Below are positions 5,524 to 8,251 of a stretch of 8,251 bases of DNA, piece after piece (position 1 is the stretch's first letter; each line of letters begins with the position of its first letter). Below the pieces are notes generated by a model. That model made no database searches. It saw nothing but the letters and a program-made list of their open reading frames with translations, and was not told the DNA's origin. The stretch comes from an uncultured Desulfobacterium sp. (lineage in GTDB: Bacteria; Desulfobacterota; Desulfobacteria; Desulfobacterales; Desulfobacteraceae): NCBI GenBank assembly GCA_937124525.1, contig CAKZLA010000435.1:1-8251 (forward strand). The letters run 5' to 3'. Made by a program: the position numbers and the translations under genes.

Positions 5524-6447
5524 ATGGATAAACAAAAAGACCTGGCCGCACGAACTCATGAACTATGCCAAAAAATCAGGGAACAGCGGCCCCTGATCCA
5601 TGTGGTAACCAACTTTGTGGTCATGAACCAGACAGCCAATGCCCTGCTGGCCCTGGGAGCTGCCCCCACCATGTCCTGGGCCAAAGAAGACCTTGAATAT
5701 ATGTCCAGGATTTCAGACGGGCTGTGCGTGAATATGGGCACCCCCACCCGGGAAAGGGTTGAATCCATGGCGACCCTCATGAAACTGGCTGAAGAATCGG
5801 GAAAACCCACTGTTCTTGATCCTGTGGGATCTGGTGCCGGCCCCCATAGAACAGAAATCGCCAGAAGGTTATCCGCCCTGGCTCCCCACAAAATCATCCG
5901 GGGTAATGCCTCTGAGATCTGCTCCCTTACGGATAAAAATTCATCCACCAGGGGGGTGGATACGACCATCTCCCCGGCAGAAGCAAAAAAAATTCTCATA
6001 ACCCATGGCCGGGCCGGTGAAGACTCTGGATCAACCCAGAATCAAGCCATCAGTTCAAAGGGAATTAAAACCTTTTCAACCATGGCTTCCTGTCTTTTAA
6101 TCAGTGGGAAAGAGGACATGATCCTGGGCAAAAACCAAACATTAATTTTAAAAAACGGCTCCGATCTCATGAACCTTGTCACAGGCACAGGATGCATTCT
6201 GTCGGCAATCACCGCCGCTTTTTATGCGGTGAGCCAGGACCCTTTTGAAGCAGCCACCACAGCCTGCGCCACAGCAGGCATTGCAGGAGAACTTGCCGCA
6301 GAAAAGGCATCAGGGCCGGGCACCTTTCTTTCCCATTTTATGGACTCCCTTTATACTCTTAACGCAAAAACCATTAACATCCGACTCAAAGCCGAATTTC
6401 CCCTTTTAAGCCCTGCAGATAATGAATTCAACAAGGATGGAAAATAA
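5524..6447 (+). CDS. thiM: hydroxyethylthiazole kinase
   Basis: A 307-residue cytoplasmic kinase that phosphorylates 4-methyl-5-(2-hydroxyethyl)thiazole with ATP, the salvage route to the thiazole half of thiamine. Ribokinase-fold ThiM landmarks are in order: [20 protein letters not shown] (residues 23-42), LALGAAPTM (42-50), [10 protein letters not shown] (97-106) with the following RTE, RGNASEI (126-132), the ISGKEDMI strand (193-200), and the catalytic loop VTGTGC with Cys224 in the position of the active-site Cys of Bacillus ThiM. The protein is longer than the usual 260-275 residues, mostly because of about 15 extra polar residues between 135 and 185 and an extended C-terminus. Those parts are outside the catalytic motifs, so activity is expected. 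It is the first gene behind the TPP riboswitch and ends four bases before the transporter gene. Confidence 0.95.
   Translation: MDKQKDLAARTHELCQKIREQRPLIHVVTNFVVMNQTANALLALGAAPTMSWAKEDLEYMSRISDGLCVNMGTPTRERVESMATLMKLAEESGKPTVLDPVGSGAGPHRTEIARRLSALAPHKIIRGNASEICSLTDKNSSTRGVDTTISPAEAKKILITHGRAGEDSGSTQNQAISSKGIKTFSTMASCLLISGKEDMILGKNQTLILKNGSDLMNLVTGTGCILSAITAAFYAVSQDPFEAATTACATAGIAGELAAEKASGPGTFLSHFMDSLYTLNAKTINIRLKAEFPLLSPADNEFNKDGK
6433..6441 (+). promoter_or_regulatory. ribosome binding site inside the thiM end, deciding the transporter start
   Basis: AAGGATGGA overlaps the last thiM codons and lies ten bases before the ATG at 6452. The upstream in-frame ATGs at 6422 (no Shine-Dalgarno) and 6437 (within the element) are less suitable, so 6452 is preferred. 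The arrangement implies translational coupling to thiM. Confidence 0.5.
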
Positions 6448-6451
6448 TAAA

Positions 6452-7672
6452 ATGGAAAATATCAACTCCCTTCCCCGATTTAAAAAAATCGTTCTCTCCT
6501 TCGGACCGGCCTGGATCATCAGTGCCGTTGCCGCCGGTCCCGGAACCACCCTCAGCGTTGCCAAGGCCGGTGGCACTTATGGATATGGCTTTTTGTGGGT
6601 GATACTTCTCAGCGTCCTGCTTGCCTTTGTGTGCCAGTACATGGCAGCCAAAACCGCCCTGATCGGGGGAAAGGGCATCGTGGGCATTGTCCGGGACAAA
6701 TGGGGAAAGGGTCTGGCCTTTTTTGTTGCCCTTGATGCCCTCATCGTCATCTGGCTGTGCAATGTGGTTCTTTTAAAGGTTCTGGTTTCCATAACCGAAT
6801 TTGTCACAGGGATAAACAGCCCGCTGTGGGGAGTATTGTTTGTGGCCCTGTTTTATGGTCTGGTGGCCCATGGAGGCTATAAAATCATTGAGGCTGTGTG
6901 CAAGGTTATTGTCTCACTGCTGGTGACCTGTTTTATATTCACCCTGTTTATTGCAAAACCTGACTTTACCGCCGTATTAACCGGCTTGATTCCTGATTTC
7001 TCCAATTTCGGGCAAACCGAAGTGTTAATGATGACAGCCATCATGGGCGGTTCCATCCACGTTACCATTCTTTCCATGCAGACCTACACCGTGCATGAAC
7101 GAGGATGGACAAAAAAAGATTTAAGCCTGGCCCTGGCTGATACGGCGGTTTCCCTTCTCGGAGCATTTGGCCTTTATTGCACGGCCATTTACCTCACCGG
7201 GGCAAGTGTTCTCCATCCTGCTGGCATAAAGGTGAACAGTCTTTTTGAGATGGCAGAGGCCATAAAGCCGCTCTTAGGGGAATATGCCTATGGTTTTTTC
7301 TGCCTGGGGATCTGGTGTGCTGTTTTTTCCACCATCATGCCCACCTTTATTGCCGCTGCCTATGTGGTCGGCGACCAGATGAACCAAAAATTCGGGCCGG
7401 AGGACAAAACATACCGGCGAATCATCCTCATCGGTTGCCTCATTGCCCTGCCCGGTGCTTTCTTACCTGGAAAGCCAATGAATCTTCTGATGCTCATGCT
7501 GGCCCTCTCCTTTGTGGGTACCCCTCTTTTTGTGGGTATTTTCATGACATTGCTCAATGATAAATCCTTTGCAAAGGAAAATAAAAACAGTCTTCTTCTC
7601 AACGCAGGGGGTGCCATGGCCCTGGCTGTCACCATATTTTTGGGGGTGAAATGGGCCTGGGAAATGATGTAA
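6452..7672 (+). CDS. Nramp-fold transporter lacking metal ligands, candidate thiamine-precursor carrier
   Basis: A 406-residue membrane protein with about eleven hydrophobic segments, recognisable as an Nramp (SLC11) relative by its N-terminus. FGPAWIISAVAAGPGTTLS followed by AGGTYGYGFLWV aligns with the helix 1 region of Nramp metal transporters. The metal-binding residues are changed. The DPGN of helix 1 is G29-P30-G31-T32, so the Asp and Asn ligands are lost. The helix 6 GATxMPHN region reads G199-G-S-I-H203-V-T-I206, replacing the Met ligand with His and losing the conserved His and Asn. It starts four bases after thiM with a Shine-Dalgarno inside thiM, so it shares the TPP-controlled mRNA. 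It is not a CytX/NCS1, ThiW or ThiT protein by sequence. The context points to uptake of hydroxyethylthiazole or another thiamine precursor. Fold assignment is good; the substrate is inferred and no known transporter of this type comes to mind. Confidence 0.8.
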   Translation: MENINSLPRFKKIVLSFGPAWIISAVAAGPGTTLSVAKAGGTYGYGFLWVILLSVLLAFVCQYMAAKTALIGGKGIVGIVRDKWGKGLAFFVALDALIVIWLCNVVLLKVLVSITEFVTGINSPLWGVLFVALFYGLVAHGGYKIIEAVCKVIVSLLVTCFIFTLFIAKPDFTAVLTGLIPDFSNFGQTEVLMMTAIMGGSIHVTILSMQTYTVHERGWTKKDLSLALADTAVSLLGAFGLYCTAIYLTGASVLHPAGIKVNSLFEMAEAIKPLLGEYAYGFFCLGIWCAVFSTIMPTFIAAAYVVGDQMNQKFGPEDKTYRRIILIGCLIALPGAFLPGKPMNLLMLMLALSFVGTPLFVGIFMTLLNDKSFAKENKNSLLLNAGGAMALAVTIFLGVKWAWEMM

Positions 7673-7712
7673 TGGGGAGATGGATTGCATTTTTTTATGA
7701 CAAGCTTCCGGG

Positions 7713-7732
7713 AAAGCGGGAATGTTGCTTTT
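7713..7732. terminator. weak hairpin between convergent genes
   Basis: AAAGC (7713-7717) pairs with GCTTT (7727-7731) over a nine-base loop and continues into TTTT on the plus strand, in the 76-base gap between the convergent transporter and sensor genes. It is the only terminator-like structure I find there, and it is weak. Confidence 0.3.
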
Positions 7733-7748
7733 AAATAACCAGCAGATG

Positions 7749-8251
7749 TCAACGAACATCAATAATTTCAGAAGATAAATATTTCTTCTTTTTGATTTCT
7801 GTTAAAGATAATAAATTTTTAATAATCAGACTCATTCTGGCACACTGCTCTTCCATCCTTGTCAAATTTTTTAAACTTGGAACTTTCAATTCTTGGGTAT
7901 CAAGTTTTAATAGTTCTATGCCACTCATGACTATTTGTAATGGTTGAGACAGTTCATGACAAACGGTCCCGGCTGTTTGAACGGCTGTCTCCAACTCAAC
8001 ATGTTTAAGTTTTAGTTGTTCAATCATTTTTTCTTCAGTGATATCGATTGCATAATGAAGGATAACAGAATCATATACCGGAACCCAATGAGTTCTCCAG
8101 ATCTGCGCCCCTATTTGAACATCGGCCACTCGGCTTCTTTTATCAGAAATCGCTTCATCTGCTTCGCAAAAAACACACTTAATACTATTGTCTCTTTTCC
8201 TGTCAGGATTTATTGTAATTAAACGTTTGTGCTCATCGCTTATCGTTTCTC
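7749..8251 (-). CDS. PAS/HisKA sensor protein without ATPase domain (N-terminus outside the window)
   Basis: The frame is open to the right edge; about 167 C-terminal residues are visible and the N-terminus is missing. A GTG at 8127-8129 lies inside this reading and is probably not the start. The visible part begins with the end of a PAS-type sensor domain containing CVFCEAD (a CxxC) and the PAS-to-kinase junction ILHYAIDITEEK. A coiled-coil linker follows, then a HisKA dimerisation segment with the phospho-acceptor motif CHELSQPLQ (His codon at 7956-7958). The chain ends about 60 residues after the histidine, with KKKYLSSEIIDVR and a TGA. There is no HATPase_c domain, and the 76 bases before the thi operon cannot hold one. 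It may be phosphorylated by a separate kinase, or be a member of the HisKA-only PAS proteins. It is unrelated in orientation to the other genes here. Confidence 0.75.
   Translation of the reverse strand, partial: ETISDEHKRLITINPDRKRDNSIKCVFCEADEAISDKRSRVADVQIGAQIWRTHWVPVYDSVILHYAIDITEEKMIEQLKLKHVELETAVQTAGTVCHELSQPLQIVMSGIELLKLDTQELKVPSLKNLTRMEEQCARMSLIIKNLLSLTEIKKKKYLSSEIIDVR

Noticed and set aside
5556..5999. Minus-strand 147-residue ORF
   Set aside because: It is antisense to thiM, which carries all conserved kinase motifs on the plus strand.
6452..7672. CytX/NCS1-type hydroxymethylpyrimidine transporter
   Set aside because: Expected from the thiM context, but the helix 1 pattern and AGGTYGYGFLWV stretch match Nramp, not the NCS1 family.
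7360..7762. Overlapping minus-strand ORFs of 130 and 99 residues
   Set aside because: They are antisense to the 3' part of the Nramp-like gene and run into the gap; basic, low-quality composition and no domain.

Overview
The window looks like a chromosomal segment of a sulfate-reducing or related anaerobic Desulfobacterota, most likely Desulfobacteraceae. This is inferred from gene content, not from a marker gene. The signs are a tetraheme class III cytochrome c encoded beside a NarI/DsrM-type membrane cytochrome b and a two-cluster ferredoxin-like protein (the redox complex layout typical of sulfate reducers), a MetV-type Wood-Ljungdahl subunit, a betaine transporter, and a PAS-HisKA sensor with a CxxC motif. 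Base composition is moderate and intergenic DNA is AT-rich.

Layout. 1-924: AT-rich DNA with no confident gene. It holds a possible gene end at the left edge, a GC-richer ORF remnant (412-573), three TTGTCAAT repeats and, at 812-841, a good extended -10 sigma70-type promoter. 925-5035: five co-directional genes on the + strand. They are a five-helix membrane cytochrome b, a small 2x[4Fe-4S] protein, an exported tetraheme cytochrome c, a MetV-like methylene-tetrahydrofolate reductase partner, and a BCCT betaine transporter. A 140-base gap before metV carries four perfect inverted repeats laid end to end. 5036-5523: a hairpin after the transporter gene, a possible gene remnant, a promoter, a clear TPP riboswitch and its expression platform. 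5524-7672: a thiamine-salvage operon of thiM and an Nramp-fold transporter whose metal-binding residues are replaced. 7749-8251: on the minus strand and convergent, the 3' end of a PAS/HisKA sensor protein with no ATPase domain.

How the genes may work together. In the first cluster, the betaine transporter would bring in a methylated amine. A methyltransferase outside this window would pass a methyl group to tetrahydrofolate, MetV with a MetF encoded elsewhere would oxidise methyl-THF, and the cytochrome b/Fe-S/cytochrome c trio would exchange the electrons with the membrane and periplasm. This link is inferred from gene adjacency only. In the second cluster, the TPP riboswitch turns off thiM (thiazole kinase) and the transporter when thiamine pyrophosphate is plentiful, so the transporter most likely carries a thiamine precursor such as hydroxyethylthiazole rather than a metal. 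The two points most worth following up are this riboswitch-controlled Nramp relative without metal ligands, and the pairing of MetV and a betaine carrier with a Tmc-like membrane redox module.
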